64,000 nucleotides of DNA from assembly GCF_022919155.1 (NCBI RefSeq), contig NZ_CP095045.1, positions 3,038,001-3,102,000 of the forward strand, in the 5' to 3' direction. The DNA is from Leucobacter allii (GTDB lineage: Bacteria > Actinomycetota > Actinomycetes > Actinomycetales > Microbacteriaceae). How positions within the stretch are numbered: position 1 is the first letter of the stretch; every line of letters begins with the position of its first letter. Position numbers and translations under genes: made by a program. The notes beneath the pieces were generated by a model. It saw nothing but the letters and a program-made list of their open reading frames with translations. It did no database searches and was not told the DNA's origin. This document shows, in pieces, positions 34,715 through 44,155 of this stretch.

Positions 34715-34726
34715 CTGACGTGCGAA
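34715..34726. repeat. Orphan end of the 59-bp element
   Basis: CTGACGTGCGAA, 26 bp past copy C, as also seen past copy A. Confidence 0.8.
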
Positions 34727-34898
34727 CGCGGGGTGGGATGGGGAGGGCGGGGTGAAACGAGGAGGGCGGGGCCAGACGGGGAGGGCAGGCGGGGCGAGAC
34801 GGGGAAGGCGGGGGCGGCGGGAGGCGGGAAGCGGCGAGCGCGACGGACCGCCGGATCACGCGCCCGCCCGGGGATCACTGCGCGTCACCGCACTTCAC

Positions 34899-34904
34899 TA
34901 CACT
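34899..34904 (+). promoter_or_regulatory. -10 element, leaderless start of the deoR gene
   Basis: TACACT-N8-ATG. AGGA lies only two bases before the ATG, too near for a ribosome binding site. Confidence 0.45.
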
Positions 34905-34912
34905 TCAGGATC

Positions 34913-35674
34913 ATGGCGGTGAACGGCAGCATCGACGGCGAACGACGCCGCAGGGAGCTCGTCGAGCTCGTTCGCGAGTCGGGCGAGCTCTCGATCGAGC
35001 GGGCGGCGGCACGCTTCGAGGTGTCATCGATGACGATCCGGCGGGACCTCGAAACGCTCGAGATCGATGGACTCCTCCGCCGGGTCCGCGGGGGCGCCGT
35101 CGCGTCGCCGGTGCCGCGCAGCCACGACGATCGGCTCGCCACGCGGGCCGCGGCCAAGCGGGTGATCGCCCGCAAGGCCCTCGCGCTCGTGCCGCGCACG
35201 GGGACGATCGCGCTCGACGCCTCGACCACGGTGCAGGGGCTCGCCGAGTCCCTCGGGGATCGCGACGGGCTGGCCGCGTGCACGAACTCGGTGCAGACCT
35301 TCGAGGCGCTCGCCCGCGTGCCCGGCCTCGACGCGCAGCTCACGGGCGGCAGTCACGAGCCCGTGACGGGCAGCCTCGTCGGGCCGATCGCGAATGCCGG
35401 TGCGGGGCTGCTGCTCACCCGGGTCTTCTTCGCCTCCGCCGACGCCCTGCATCCGGTGCTCGGCACGTCGGAGGCCTCCCTCGCGGAGGCCGAGGTGAAG
35501 CGGCATCTCGCCGCGGCGGCGGATCGCACCGTGCTGTGCATCGACTCCTCGAAGCTCGGCAAGCGCTCGACGGGGGCGGCGCTCGACCTCGCGGAGATCG
35601 CGACGCTCATCACCGAGCTCGACCCGGACGACGACCGGCTCGACCCGTATCGCGCACACGTCGAGCTCCTCTGA
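34913..35674 (+). CDS. DeoR family regulator
   Basis: 253 residues. N-terminal DeoR helix-turn-helix: RRRELVELVRESGELSIERAAARFEVSSMTIRRDLETLEIDGLLRRVRGGA. The sugar-phosphate isomerase-like C-domain shows GTIALDASTTVQGLAESL and the family's LCIDSSKLGKRSTG. These regulators usually respond to phosphorylated sugars. It lies upstream of the rhamnose catabolic operon on the same strand, with one lipoprotein gene between. Rhizobial rhaR is a DeoR protein, so control of rhaD-rhaB by this gene is reasonable but unproven. Confidence 0.88.
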   Translation: MAVNGSIDGERRRRELVELVRESGELSIERAAARFEVSSMTIRRDLETLEIDGLLRRVRGGAVASPVPRSHDDRLATRAAAKRVIARKALALVPRTGTIALDASTTVQGLAESLGDRDGLAACTNSVQTFEALARVPGLDAQLTGGSHEPVTGSLVGPIANAGAGLLLTRVFFASADALHPVLGTSEASLAEAEVKRHLAAAADRTVLCIDSSKLGKRSTGAALDLAEIATLITELDPDDDRLDPYRAHVELL

Positions 35675-35768
35675 GCTCGGCGCGGGTCGGGATCGGGACT
35701 CCGCGTCCCGCACCGGCGCCCTGACCCCCACCCAGCGCCGGATCGCCCGTGCGGCCTCGGCGTTCGCG

Positions 35769-35774
35769 TACGGT
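35769..35774 (+). promoter_or_regulatory. -10 element of the lipoprotein gene
   Basis: TACGGT fits TANNNT. It leaves a leader of about 48 nt that contains a hairpin and a GAAGGA ribosome binding site. Confidence 0.35.
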
Positions 35775-35783
35775 GGAAGGCGC

Positions 35784-35806
35784 GGCGGGGCATCCGTCGC
35801 CCCGCC
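35784..35806 (+). other. Leader hairpin
   Basis: GGCGGGGC (35784-35791) pairs with GCCCCGCC (35799-35806) around a 7-nt loop, between the -10 box and the ribosome binding site of the lipoprotein gene. Attenuation or mRNA stability are possible roles. Confidence 0.4.
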
Positions 35807-35824
35807 ACGGCCCGAAGGACACGC

Positions 35825-36916
35825 ATGGAACGCCCTGCCCGGATCCGCCCGCTCGTCACCCGTACCGCGATCGCCGCACTCGTCGCCTGCGCGGCGCTCG
35901 GCCTCGCCGGATGCGGCGAACGGCCGGAGACCGCCCCGACGCCGACCGCGACGGCGGACCCGCAGCCGGAGCCCGAGACCGAGGTCATCGAGCTCGCCCC
36001 CTACGACGACGATGGCGCCCTCTCCGAGGGGTGGACGCTCGACGAGAGCCCGCTCGACGGCGGTGCGGCCCCGTCCGACTGCCGAGCATCCGAGTACGGC
36101 ACGGGCGAGAACACCGTGAGCTGCGGCCCCACGGCCGCTGCGCTCCCGGCCTGCTGGCTCACGGAGACCGCGACGCGCATCGCCTGCCTCGACGTCGCCG
36201 CTCCGGAGGAGCAGACGCTGCGTCTGATCCCCCTGGACGGCCCCGCGCCCGCGACCACGGAGCCCGTGGAGGAGCCGCGTCCGCTCTGGCTCGAGCTCAC
36301 CGACGGTTCCGTCTACAGCGCGGTCTCCGGCGGCGCCTTCTCGCCGCCGGCCGGCTACCTCGTCGGCTACGTCCTGGTCTCCGCCGGCGACGGCGCCGCG
36401 GGCGATGCGAACGCCGATACACCGAACGAACTGCTCGTCCCGGACGACGGATCGCACCCGCTGATCGACACCGACGCGGCGCTCTGGAACGTCGTCACCG
36501 GTACGGACGGGGCCGAGGGCACCTCGACGGCGCAGGTCTCCCGCGCCTGGTTCCTCGCGGGGCGCGAGCTGCCCGCGGCCGGCGAGGACGGGGGCGCGGG
36601 CGGAGGCACCGCGGCCGAGCCGACCGTCGAGGACGCGAACGGCCGCTGGTGCCCCACCCCCGAGAGCTTCGGCGGCGGCTGCCTGACCGTGGCGGCGCCC
36701 ACCGTGAGCCACGAGACCGGCGGCACGAGCACGATCATGAGCAGCTGGCCACAGGACGGCGGACTCGGCATCGCCCTGGAGGGCGCCCCGCTCGGAGTGC
36801 TGCTCCCCGCGGGCGTCGCGGCACCGGATCTGACCGGCTATCCCGGGGCGGATCTGCCGGATCAGGACCGCATCTGGAACAGCCAGACCGGGGAGCTGCT
36901 GCTGCGCGCCGACTGA
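35825..36916 (+). CDS. Unknown secreted lipoprotein
   Basis: 363 residues. Signal peptide with lipobox GLAGC and Cys30, then a Pro/Thr/Glu-rich spacer (about 33-55). The mature part is acidic with several cysteines (SDCRASEYG, VSCGPT, PACWLT, IACLDV, RWCPTPESFGGGCL) suggesting disulfides, and an internal Gly/Ala-rich linker near 258-270. I recognise no family. GAAGGA lies five bases before the ATG. It separates the deoR gene from the rhamnose catabolic operon but has no visible functional link to either. Confidence 0.75.
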   Translation: MERPARIRPLVTRTAIAALVACAALGLAGCGERPETAPTPTATADPQPEPETEVIELAPYDDDGALSEGWTLDESPLDGGAAPSDCRASEYGTGENTVSCGPTAAALPACWLTETATRIACLDVAAPEEQTLRLIPLDGPAPATTEPVEEPRPLWLELTDGSVYSAVSGGAFSPPAGYLVGYVLVSAGDGAAGDANADTPNELLVPDDGSHPLIDTDAALWNVVTGTDGAEGTSTAQVSRAWFLAGRELPAAGEDGGAGGGTAAEPTVEDANGRWCPTPESFGGGCLTVAAPTVSHETGGTSTIMSSWPQDGGLGIALEGAPLGVLLPAGVAAPDLTGYPGADLPDQDRIWNSQTGELLLRAD

Positions 36917-36950
36917 GCGGGATCCCCCGCCCGCGGCTCCCGCCCGCATC

Positions 36951-36979
36951 TTGCCCAGGATGTTATGTCATGTTAGATT
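36951..36979 (+). promoter_or_regulatory. Promoter and direct repeats upstream of the rhamnose catabolic operon
   Basis: TTGCCC (36951-36956), 17-bp spacer, TAGATT (36974-36979). Two ATGTTA copies (36960-36965 and 36970-36975), one helical turn apart, lie between or over the core elements and may bind a regulator. Confidence 0.5.
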
Positions 36980-37034
36980 CACACGAAAGAACATTCCTCG
37001 AATCGCGGATCCCGCACCCACCCCAGGAGACTCC

Positions 37035-39073
37035 ATGAGCCGCAGCGTCGCAGTCGACGAACTCATCACCCGATCGAACCGCCTCGGCGCCGACAAGAAG
37101 AACACGAACTTCGCGGGGGCAACACCTCGGCGAAGGGCGTCGCCGCCGATCCCGTGACCGGCGACGACGTCGAGCTCATGTGGGTGAAGGGCTCGGGCGG
37201 CGACCTCGGCACGCTGACCGAGACCGGACTCGCCGCGCTCCGCGTCGACCGGCTGCGGGCCCTGACCGGCGTCTACCCCGGCATCGAGCGCGAGGACGAG
37301 ATGGTCGCCGCGCTCGACTACTGCCTGCACGGCACGGGCGGAGCCGCCCCGTCGATCGACACGGCCATGCACGGGCTCGTCGACGCCGCGCACGTCGACC
37401 ACCTCCACCCCGACTCCGGGATCGCGATCGCCACGGCGGCCGACGGCGAGGCGCTCACCGCGAAGATCTTCGGCGACCGCGTCGTCTGGGTGCCCTGGCG
37501 CCGCCCCGGCTTCCAGCTCGGCCTCGACATCGCCGCGATCAAGGCGGAGCACCCCGAGGCCATCGGCTGCATCCTCGGCGGGCACGGCATCACCGCCTGG
37601 GGCGACACGAGCGAGGAGTGCGAGCGCCACTCGCTCTGGATCATCGACACCGCGGCGGCGTACATCGCCGAGCACGGCGCCGCCGAGCCCTTCGGCGCGG
37701 TCGTCGACGGCTTCGCCCCGCTCCCCGCCGAGGAGCGCCGCAGCCGGGCCGCGGCCCTCGCCCCCGTGCTGCGCGGCATCGCCTCCCACGACAGGCCGAT
37801 GGTGGGCCACTTCTCCGACGACGCGGCGGTGCTCGACTTCCTCTCCCGCGAGAAGCTCGCCCCGCTCGCCGCGCTCGGCACGAGCTGCCCCGACCACTTC
37901 CTGCGCACCAAGGTGAAGCCGATGGTGCTCGACCTCCCCGCGACCGCGACGCTCGAGGAGCAGATCGACCGCCTGCGCAAGCTGCACGAGGCCTACCGCG
38001 CGGACTACCGGGCCTACTACGAGGCGCACGCCGACGCCGCGAGCCCGGCGATGCGCGGCGCAGATCCGCTCATCGTCCTCGTGCCCGGCGTGGGGATGTT
38101 CAGCTACGGCGCGAACAAGCAGACCGCCCGGGTCGCCGGCGAGTTCTACCTCAACGCGATCAACGTGATGCGCGGCGCCGAGGCCCTGTCGAGCTACGCC
38201 CCGATCAGCGACGCGGAGAAGTTCCGCATCGAGTACTGGGCGCTCGAGGAGGCGAAGCTGCAGCGGCTCCCGAAGCCGAAGTCGCACCAGGGCAGGATCG
38301 CCTTCGTCACCGGCGCGGCCTCGGGCATCGGCAAGGCCATCGCCACGCGCCTCGCGGCCGAGGGCGCGTGCGTCGTCGTCGCCGACCTCGACCTGGAGAA
38401 GGCGCAGGCCGCGGCGGCCGAGCTCGGCGGCACCGACGTCGCGGTCGGCGTCGCGGCGAACGTCGCCGACGCCGCGGCGGTCCAGGCCGCGATGGACGCG
38501 GCCGTGCTCGCGTTCGGCGGCATCGACCTCGTGGTGAACAACGCCGGGCTCTCCCTCTCGAAGCCGCTGCTCGAGACGACCGAGGCGGACTGGAACCTGC
38601 AGCACGATGTGATGGCGAAGGGCTCCTTCCTCGTGTCCCAGGCCGCGGCCCGCGCGATGATCGCCCAGGGCATGGGCGGCGACGTCATCTACATCTCCTC
38701 GAAGAACAGCGTCTTCGCCGGCCCGAACAACATCGCCTACTCGGCGACGAAGGCCGATCAGGCGCACCAGGTCCGCCTGCTCGCGGTCGAGCTCGGCGAG
38801 CACGGCATCCGCGTCAACGGCATCAACCCCGACGGCGTCGTTCGGGGATCCGGCATCTTCGCCTCGGGCTGGGGCGCGAACCGCGCCGCGACCTACGGGG
38901 TGAAGGAGGAGGATCTCGGCCAGTTCTACGCGAACCGCACGATCCTCAAGCGGGAGGTCGTCCCCGAGAACGTCGCCGACGCCGTGTACGTGCTCACCGG
39001 CCCCGAGCTCAGCCGCACCACCGGCCTCCACATCCCCGTCGACTCCGGCGTCGCCGCCGCGTTCCTGCGATGA
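37035..39073 (+). pseudogene. rhaD: Rhamnulose-1-phosphate aldolase / lactaldehyde dehydrogenase fusion, frameshifted
   Basis: Begins at ATG 37035 (AGGAGA four bases upstream) and runs 28 codons to the G run at 37115-37119, where one base is missing. The first part reads up to TNFAG, then breaks. In the next frame GNTSAKGVAADPVTGDDVELMWVKGSGGD continues without loss to 39073. Restoring one G gives about 679 residues, the normal size of the fusion. N-terminal class II aldolase domain (VDHLHPDSGI, LGGHGI zinc-site histidines) cleaves rhamnulose-1-phosphate to DHAP and L-lactaldehyde. The C-terminal SDR domain (TGAASGIGKA, NNAG, YSATK catalytic pair) would oxidise lactaldehyde to lactate. The kinase start overlaps its stop by 4 bp. 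Either a real inactivation or a sequence error. Confidence 0.85.
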
Positions 39074-40539
39074 CGGATCCGGCAGCCACGGACGGCGCGG
39101 GCGCGGCCCGCGCCGTCGCCGCCGTCGACCTCGGCGCGACGAGCGGGCGCGTGATCCTCGGTCGCATCGTCGACGGCCCGGGCGGCGCCGAGCTGCGCAT
39201 GCAGCACGTCGCGCGCTTCGCCAACGATCCGGTGCGCACGCCCGACGGGCTGCACTGGAACCTGCTCGAGCTGTACCGGCAGGCCCTCCAGGGTCTCGCC
39301 GCCGCCGAGCGCGCGCACCCCGGGGAGATCGCCTCGATCGGGATCGACTCCTGGGCCGTGGACTACGGCCTGCTGCGCGACGGCCGCCTCCTGGGCGTCC
39401 CCTTCCACTACCGGGACGCGCGCACCGCGGCCGGGGTCGCCGCGGTGCGCAGCCGCATCCCGGCCGAGGAGCTCTACGCCCGCAACGGCCTCCAGCACCT
39501 GGACTTCAACACCGTCTTCCAGCTCGCGGCCGAGGGCGAGTTCCTCGAGCTCGCCGACGAGCTGCTGCTGATCCCCGACCTGCTGAACTCCTGGCTCACC
39601 GGGGTCTCCGCCGCGGAGCGCAGCAACGCCTCCACGACGGGCCTGCTCGATCCGCGCAGCGGCGAGTGGGACCGCGAGCTCGCGGCCCGCGCCGGGGTGC
39701 CGGATCGGCTGCTGCCGCCCCTGATCGACGCCGGCACCCGGCTCGGCCCGCTCACCGGAGACGCCGAGTCCGCGGTCGGCCGCGGGATCGACGTGATCGC
39801 GGTCGCCTCGCACGACACCGCCTCGGCCGTCGCCGCGGTGCCGGCCACGCGCCCCGATTTCGCCTACATCTCCTGCGGCACCTGGGGGCTCGTCGGGCTC
39901 GAGCTCGACGCCCCGGTGCTCACGGAGGAGGCGCGGCTCGCGAACTTCACGAACGAGGGCGGGATCGGCGGCACGACGCGATTCCTCCACAACGTCATGG
40001 GCATGTGGCTGTTCTCCGAGTCCCTGCGGGCCTGGGAACCCGATGCGACGGACGCGCAGCGCTCGAGCCTGCTCGTCGAACTGCTCGGCGCCGCCGCCGA
40101 GGTGACCGGCCCGATCCCGGTCTTCGACGCGAACGATCCCGCGTTCATGCCGCCAGGCGACCTCCCCGGCCGCATCGTCGCGTGGTTCCGGGAGCGCGGC
40201 GAGCGCGCCCCCGAGAGCCGCGCCGAGATCTTCCGCTCCATCGTCGAGAGCCTCGCGCTCGCCTTCACGGAGGCGGTGCGGACCGCCTCGCGGCTGGCAG
40301 ACCGTCCGGTGTCCGTGATCCACGTCGTCGGCGGCGGCTCCCAGAACGCGCTCCTCTGCCAGCGGCTCGCCGACCGTTCGGGGCTCGAGGTCCTCGCGGG
40401 CCCCGTCGAGGCCACCGCGATGGGCAATCTGCTCGTCCAGGCCCAGGCCCTGGGTCTCATCCCCGACGAGCCGGGGGCGCTCCGCGCCGTCGTCGCCCGA
40501 TCCTCCTCCCCCATCCGCTACACCCCCGCATCGCGTTAG
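39070..40539 (+). CDS. rhaB: Rhamnulokinase
   Basis: 489 residues. FGGY sugar-kinase fold: N-terminal phosphate loop [25 protein letters not shown] (substrate region), second-domain [14 protein letters not shown] and [13 protein letters not shown] (ATP site), and C-terminal [20 protein letters not shown] with adenine-binding glycines. Phosphorylates L-rhamnulose at C1 for the aldolase encoded just upstream. The ATG overlaps the aldolase stop as ATGA. The gene is intact, which argues that the route is still used despite the apparent break upstream. Confidence 0.93.
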   Translation: MTDPAATDGAGAARAVAAVDLGATSGRVILGRIVDGPGGAELRMQHVARFANDPVRTPDGLHWNLLELYRQALQGLAAAERAHPGEIASIGIDSWAVDYGLLRDGRLLGVPFHYRDARTAAGVAAVRSRIPAEELYARNGLQHLDFNTVFQLAAEGEFLELADELLLIPDLLNSWLTGVSAAERSNASTTGLLDPRSGEWDRELAARAGVPDRLLPPLIDAGTRLGPLTGDAESAVGRGIDVIAVASHDTASAVAAVPATRPDFAYISCGTWGLVGLELDAPVLTEEARLANFTNEGGIGGTTRFLHNVMGMWLFSESLRAWEPDATDAQRSSLLVELLGAAAEVTGPIPVFDANDPAFMPPGDLPGRIVAWFRERGERAPESRAEIFRSIVESLALAFTEAVRTASRLADRPVSVIHVVGGGSQNALLCQRLADRSGLEVLAGPVEATAMGNLLVQAQALGLIPDEPGALRAVVARSSSPIRYTPASR

Positions 40540-40546
40540 GTCTCCC

Positions 40547-41815
40547 ATGGTCACTCGCCAGCTCCCCAACCCCGTCGAACTCCTCGAGCTCATGCAGTTC
40601 AAGAAGCCCGATCTCAACGCCAAGCGCCGGCGCCTCGAATCCGCGCTCACCATCGCGGATCTGCGCACCATCGCGAAGCGCCGCACCCCGAAGGCCGCCT
40701 TCGACTACACGGACGGCTCCGCCGAGGGCGAGATCTCGCTGACGCGCGCCCGCCAGGCCTTCGAGGACGTCGAGTTCCACCCCGACATCCTCCGCCCGGC
40801 CGAGCGCGTGGACATGAGCTGCGAGATCCTCGGCGGCCCCTCCGCGCTCCCCTTCGGCATCGCCCCCACCGGCTTCACCCGGCTCATGCAGACCGAGGGA
40901 GAGACCGCCGGCGCCGGCGCCGCGGCGGCCTCCGGGATCCCGTTCACCCTCTCGACCCTCGGCACGACGACCATCGAGGACGTCGCGTCCGTGAACCCCG
41001 ACGGGCGCAACTGGTTCCAGCTCTACGTGATGCGCGAGCGCGAGATCTCCTACGGCCTCGCCCGCCGCGCCGCCGAGGCCGGCTTCGACACCCTCATGTT
41101 CACGGTCGACACGCCGGTCGCCGGCGCGCGGCTGCGCGACAAGCGCAACGGCTTCTCCATCCCGCCGCAGCTCACGCTCGGCACCATCGTCAATGCGATC
41201 CCCCGACCCTGGTGGTGGATCGACTTCCTCACCACCCCGAAGCTCGAGTTCGCCTCCCTCTCGACGACCGGCGGCACGGTCGGGGAACTCCTCAACGCCG
41301 CCATGGATCCGACGATCAGCTACGAGGATCTCGCCGTGATCCGCGAGATCTGGCCGGGCAAGATCGTCATCAAGGGCGTGCAGAACGTGCCCGACGCCGT
41401 GAAGCTCGTCGAGCTCGGCGTGGACGGCATCGTCCTCTCCAACCACGGCGGGCGTCAGCTCGACCGCGCCCCGATCCCGTTCCATCTCCTCCCGAAGGTC
41501 GTCCGCGAGGTCGGACGCGACGCGACGATCATGATCGACACGGGCATCATGAACGGCGCCGACATCGTCGCCGCCGTCGCACTGGGCGCGAAGTTCACGC
41601 TCATCGGCCGCGCCTACCTCTACGGTCTCATGGCCGGCGGCCGCGCCGGGGTCGATCGCACCATCGCGATCCTCCGCACCGAGATCGAGCGCACCATGCA
41701 GCTCCTCGGCGTCTCCTCGCTCGCGGAGCTCGAGCCGCGCCATGTGACCCAACTGCAGCGCCTGGTCCCCGTCGCCGGAGCCGAGGCGGGGGTCGCAAGC
41801 GGCGCCGCGCTCTGA
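40547..41815 (+). CDS. lldD: FMN-dependent alpha-hydroxy-acid dehydrogenase, L-lactate dehydrogenase-like
   Basis: 422 residues. TIM-barrel flavoprotein of the LldD/glycolate oxidase family: [12 protein letters not shown] near residues 46-57, [59 protein letters not shown] (flavin Lys), and [12 protein letters not shown] with the catalytic His. The start is seven bases after the kinase stop, so it is part of the rhamnose operon. The natural job is oxidising the L-lactate made from lactaldehyde to pyruvate, passing electrons to a membrane quinone or to oxygen. Confidence 0.88.
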   Translation: MVTRQLPNPVELLELMQFKKPDLNAKRRRLESALTIADLRTIAKRRTPKAAFDYTDGSAEGEISLTRARQAFEDVEFHPDILRPAERVDMSCEILGGPSALPFGIAPTGFTRLMQTEGETAGAGAAAASGIPFTLSTLGTTTIEDVASVNPDGRNWFQLYVMREREISYGLARRAAEAGFDTLMFTVDTPVAGARLRDKRNGFSIPPQLTLGTIVNAIPRPWWWIDFLTTPKLEFASLSTTGGTVGELLNAAMDPTISYEDLAVIREIWPGKIVIKGVQNVPDAVKLVELGVDGIVLSNHGGRQLDRAPIPFHLLPKVVREVGRDATIMIDTGIMNGADIVAAVALGAKFTLIGRAYLYGLMAGGRAGVDRTIAILRTEIERTMQLLGVSSLAELEPRHVTQLQRLVPVAGAEAGVASGAAL

Positions 41816-41871
41816 GCGGATCCCGACGGGCCCGGCGCGCGCCGAGCTCCCGGCGGGGCGGCGCTCCCGGC

Positions 41872-42495
41872 CTATCCCAGGCCCGGAGCGCCGCCGGCGT
41901 CCGGCAGATGCCGCGCGACGCGGTGCTCGAGCCCCAGGCGCACGCCGGGCCACTCGGGCCGGGTGATCGAGAACACCACGGTGTCCCTGACGTACCCGGC
42001 GGCCGGGCGCAGGTGCGCGCGGAGCACGCCGTCCTGCTTCGCCCCGAGCCGCGCGATCGCGGCGCGCGACTGGTGGTTGTGGAAGTCGGTGCGGAACTCG
42101 ACGGCCGGGCAGTCCCAGACCTCGAAGGCGTGCGCGAGCAGCAGCAGCTTCGACTCGGCGTTCGTACCCGTGCCGTGAGCGCTCGCGGCGTTCCACGTGG
42201 AACCGATCTCGACGCGCGGGGTCGTCGCGTCGATGTTCATGAAGGTCGTCATGCCGATCACGCGACCGGTGTCCGCCCGTCGCGCGGTGAACGGCAGCAT
42301 CGAGCCGGCCTCCTGCAGCCGCAGCCGGCGGCGGATCTCCGCGTCCATCGCATCGGGCGACGGGATCGAGGTGTACCAGAGACGCCAGAGCTCGCCGTCG
42401 CGGGCGGCCGCGACGAGCTCGTCGTGCTGCTCGAGCGCGAGCGGCTCGAGGGTGACGAGCCGGCCGCGGAGGGTGCCGGGATGCGCGAGGGTCAT
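41872..42495 (-). CDS. GNAT N-acetyltransferase, RimJ/RimL type
   Basis: 207 residues. GRLVTLEPLALEQHDELV at the start and the acetyl-CoA site NAASAHGTGTNAESKLLLLAHAFEVW followed by VEFRTDFHNHQSRAAIARLGAKQDGVLR are typical of RimJ/RimL-like acetyltransferases. Transfers acetyl from acetyl-CoA to an amine of unknown identity. Start at 42495 lies seven bases after the amidohydrolase stop; CATAAT six bases upstream could also allow a separate leaderless start. It is the last gene of a three-gene operon with a transporter and a hydrolase. Confidence 0.85.
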   Translation of the reverse strand: MTLAHPGTLRGRLVTLEPLALEQHDELVAAARDGELWRLWYTSIPSPDAMDAEIRRRLRLQEAGSMLPFTARRADTGRVIGMTTFMNIDATTPRVEIGSTWNAASAHGTGTNAESKLLLLAHAFEVWDCPAVEFRTDFHNHQSRAAIARLGAKQDGVLRAHLRPAAGYVRDTVVFSITRPEWPGVRLGLEHRVARHLPDAGGAPGLG

Positions 42496-42501
42496 GCCCC
42501 C

Positions 42502-42507
42502 ATTATG
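42502..42507 (-). promoter_or_regulatory. -10-like element before the acetyltransferase gene
   Basis: CATAAT-N6-ATG on the minus strand, overlapping the stop of the amidohydrolase gene; a possible internal leaderless promoter. Confidence 0.35.
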
Positions 42508-44146
42508 CTCCCGGCCCGCGGACGAAGACCCGCTCGCCGCCGACGTAGGTCGCCGTGACGCGCGTGTCGGCGATCTCCTCGCTCGGCACGGCGAACATGT
42601 CCTGGCTGAGGGTCACGAAGTCCGCGAGCATCCCGGCGCGCAGACGACCGAGCTGCTCCTCCTGCCGCGTCGCGTAGGCGGAGCCGTGGGTGTAGGCGCG
42701 AACGGCCTCATCGACGGTGATCGCCTCTGCGGCGTTCAGCACCTCTCCGCCGCTCGTGCGCCGGGTGACCATCGACGCGATCGCGTCGATGGGGTTCGCG
42801 TCCGAGACCGGGGCGTCGGTCGACCCGGGCACCGTCATCCCCGCGGACAGCAGCGATCGCACCCGGTAGATCAGCTCGCGGCGGTCGTCGCCCATCGCAG
42901 CCGCCATGCCGTCCCCGAAGTCCCGGATGAAGATCGCCTGCGGTACGGCGATCGCGCCGAGCGCCGCCGCGCGGGCGATCTGCGCGTCCGATGCGAGCGC
43001 GAAGTGCTCGATCCGCGGCCGCGCATCGGGACGGGGATACGCGCGCTGGGCGGCCTCGAAGGCGTCGAGGGCCGCATCGATGGCGGCATCTCCGATCGCG
43101 TGGAAGGCGAGCTGCCAGCCCGCGCGGTGCGCGCCGACAGCGAGTTCCTCCGCCTCCTGCGGGCTGACGACCATGATGCCGTGATTGTCGGGCTCCCCGT
43201 GGTAGCAGCGGTGCATGGCCGCGGAGCGGCCGATGAACGAACCGTCGGTGAGCATCTTCACCGGACCGATGCGCAGGCGCTCGTCGCCCATTCCGCTCCG
43301 GATCCCGAGGTCGATGCCGCGATACGCCGGGTCGCCGGACGCGGCGATGCCGTGCAGCGTCGTGAAGTAGGGCATGAGCGTCATCCGGACGCGCAGGATG
43401 CCCCGGTCGACCGCTTCCTGGAAGATCCCGAAATCCATCGGACTGTTGCCCACCATGAACGGGTCGCCGAGCCCGGGCTCCGTCGCGGAGGTGATCCCGT
43501 AGCTCAACGCGCGCTCGGAGGCGAGGCCCAGGTTCCGGATCACCTCCTCCTCCGGCGTGGGACGAACGAGGTTGTATGCGAGGTTCATCGCCGCCTCCTG
43601 GAGCAGGCCGGTCGCCCGCCCCTCGGCGTCCCTCGGGATGCCGCCGCCGTCCACGTCGGGGACATCGAGGCGTCCGGGATGGCCCGCGAGCTCGAAGGCG
43701 CGCGTGTTGATGACGACCATGTGCGCCGAGACGTGCTCGAGGAGCACCGGGCGGCCGCCCGCGGCTGCGTCGAGCCGCTCGGCGGTGGGGTGCCCCCCGA
43801 GCACGTTCTGGTCGTAGCCGGAACCGCGGATCCACTCGTCGGGACCGAGCCCGCGCGCGCGCTCCGCGACGGCCGCATACAGCTCGTCGAGCGAGTCGAC
43901 GGATCCCGGGCGGAGATCCATGGCCGCGAGCCGTGCGCCCCACAACGACAGGTGCAGATGGGCGTCGTTGAAGCCGGGGAGCACATGGGCGCCCGCGAGG
44001 TCGACCGTGCGCCGCGCCTCGGCCCCGTCGAGTTCCTCGTCGAGGCCGACGATGCGGCCGTGCAGCACGCCGAAGCGTCGTGCGGTGGGGCGGACGGGAT
44101 CCAGGGTGCGCGCCCGCGCGTTCTCGAAGATGGTATCGATGAGCAT
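42503..44146 (-). CDS. YtcJ-type metal-dependent amidohydrolase
   Basis: 547 residues. Amidohydrolase superfamily features in order: LPGFNDAHLHLSLWG (HxH metal ligands), GPVKMLTDGSFIGRSA (Lys region), FHAIGDAAIDAAL, RIEHFALASD, and STDAPVSDANP (metal Asp), then AYTHGSAYATRQE near the C-terminus. Hydrolyses an amide or related bond of an unknown substrate, probably in the cytosol. GAGGAG six bases before the ATG. A paralog of the same length is encoded at 62280. The transporter gene lies nine bases upstream and likely imports the substrate. Confidence 0.88.
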   Translation of the reverse strand: MLIDTIFENARARTLDPVRPTARRFGVLHGRIVGLDEELDGAEARRTVDLAGAHVLPGFNDAHLHLSLWGARLAAMDLRPGSVDSLDELYAAVAERARGLGPDEWIRGSGYDQNVLGGHPTAERLDAAAGGRPVLLEHVSAHMVVINTRAFELAGHPGRLDVPDVDGGGIPRDAEGRATGLLQEAAMNLAYNLVRPTPEEEVIRNLGLASERALSYGITSATEPGLGDPFMVGNSPMDFGIFQEAVDRGILRVRMTLMPYFTTLHGIAASGDPAYRGIDLGIRSGMGDERLRIGPVKMLTDGSFIGRSAAMHRCYHGEPDNHGIMVVSPQEAEELAVGAHRAGWQLAFHAIGDAAIDAALDAFEAAQRAYPRPDARPRIEHFALASDAQIARAAALGAIAVPQAIFIRDFGDGMAAAMGDDRRELIYRVRSLLSAGMTVPGSTDAPVSDANPIDAIASMVTRRTSGGEVLNAAEAITVDEAVRAYTHGSAYATRQEEQLGRLRAGMLADFVTLSQDMFAVPSEEIADTRVTATYVGGERVFVRGPGA

Positions 44147-44155
44147 GCGGACTCC

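Larger units (their letters stand above)
33998..34912. other. Long divergent intergenic region with promoters and repeats
   Basis: 915 bp without a credible gene. From the left it holds the leader of the sugar operon, two operators and a promoter (34100-34156), two 59-bp palindromic elements (34470-34528 and 34630-34688), an orphan end, C-rich runs (34380-34460, 34560-34625) and degenerate G-rich repeats of a GACGGGGAGGGC type (34735-34820). The DeoR gene follows. Codon-position pattern is absent in all frames checked by eye. Confidence 0.75.

Noticed and set aside
34130..34900. Small open frames in the long divergent gap
   Set aside because: They cross the palindromic elements and C/G-rich repeats, lack ribosome binding sites and have no protein-like composition.
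37035..39073. Programmed ribosomal frameshifting in the aldolase gene
   Set aside because: No slippery heptamer with a downstream structure was apparent, and the same kind of loss occurs twice in an unrelated ATPase gene, so an error or plain mutation is simpler.
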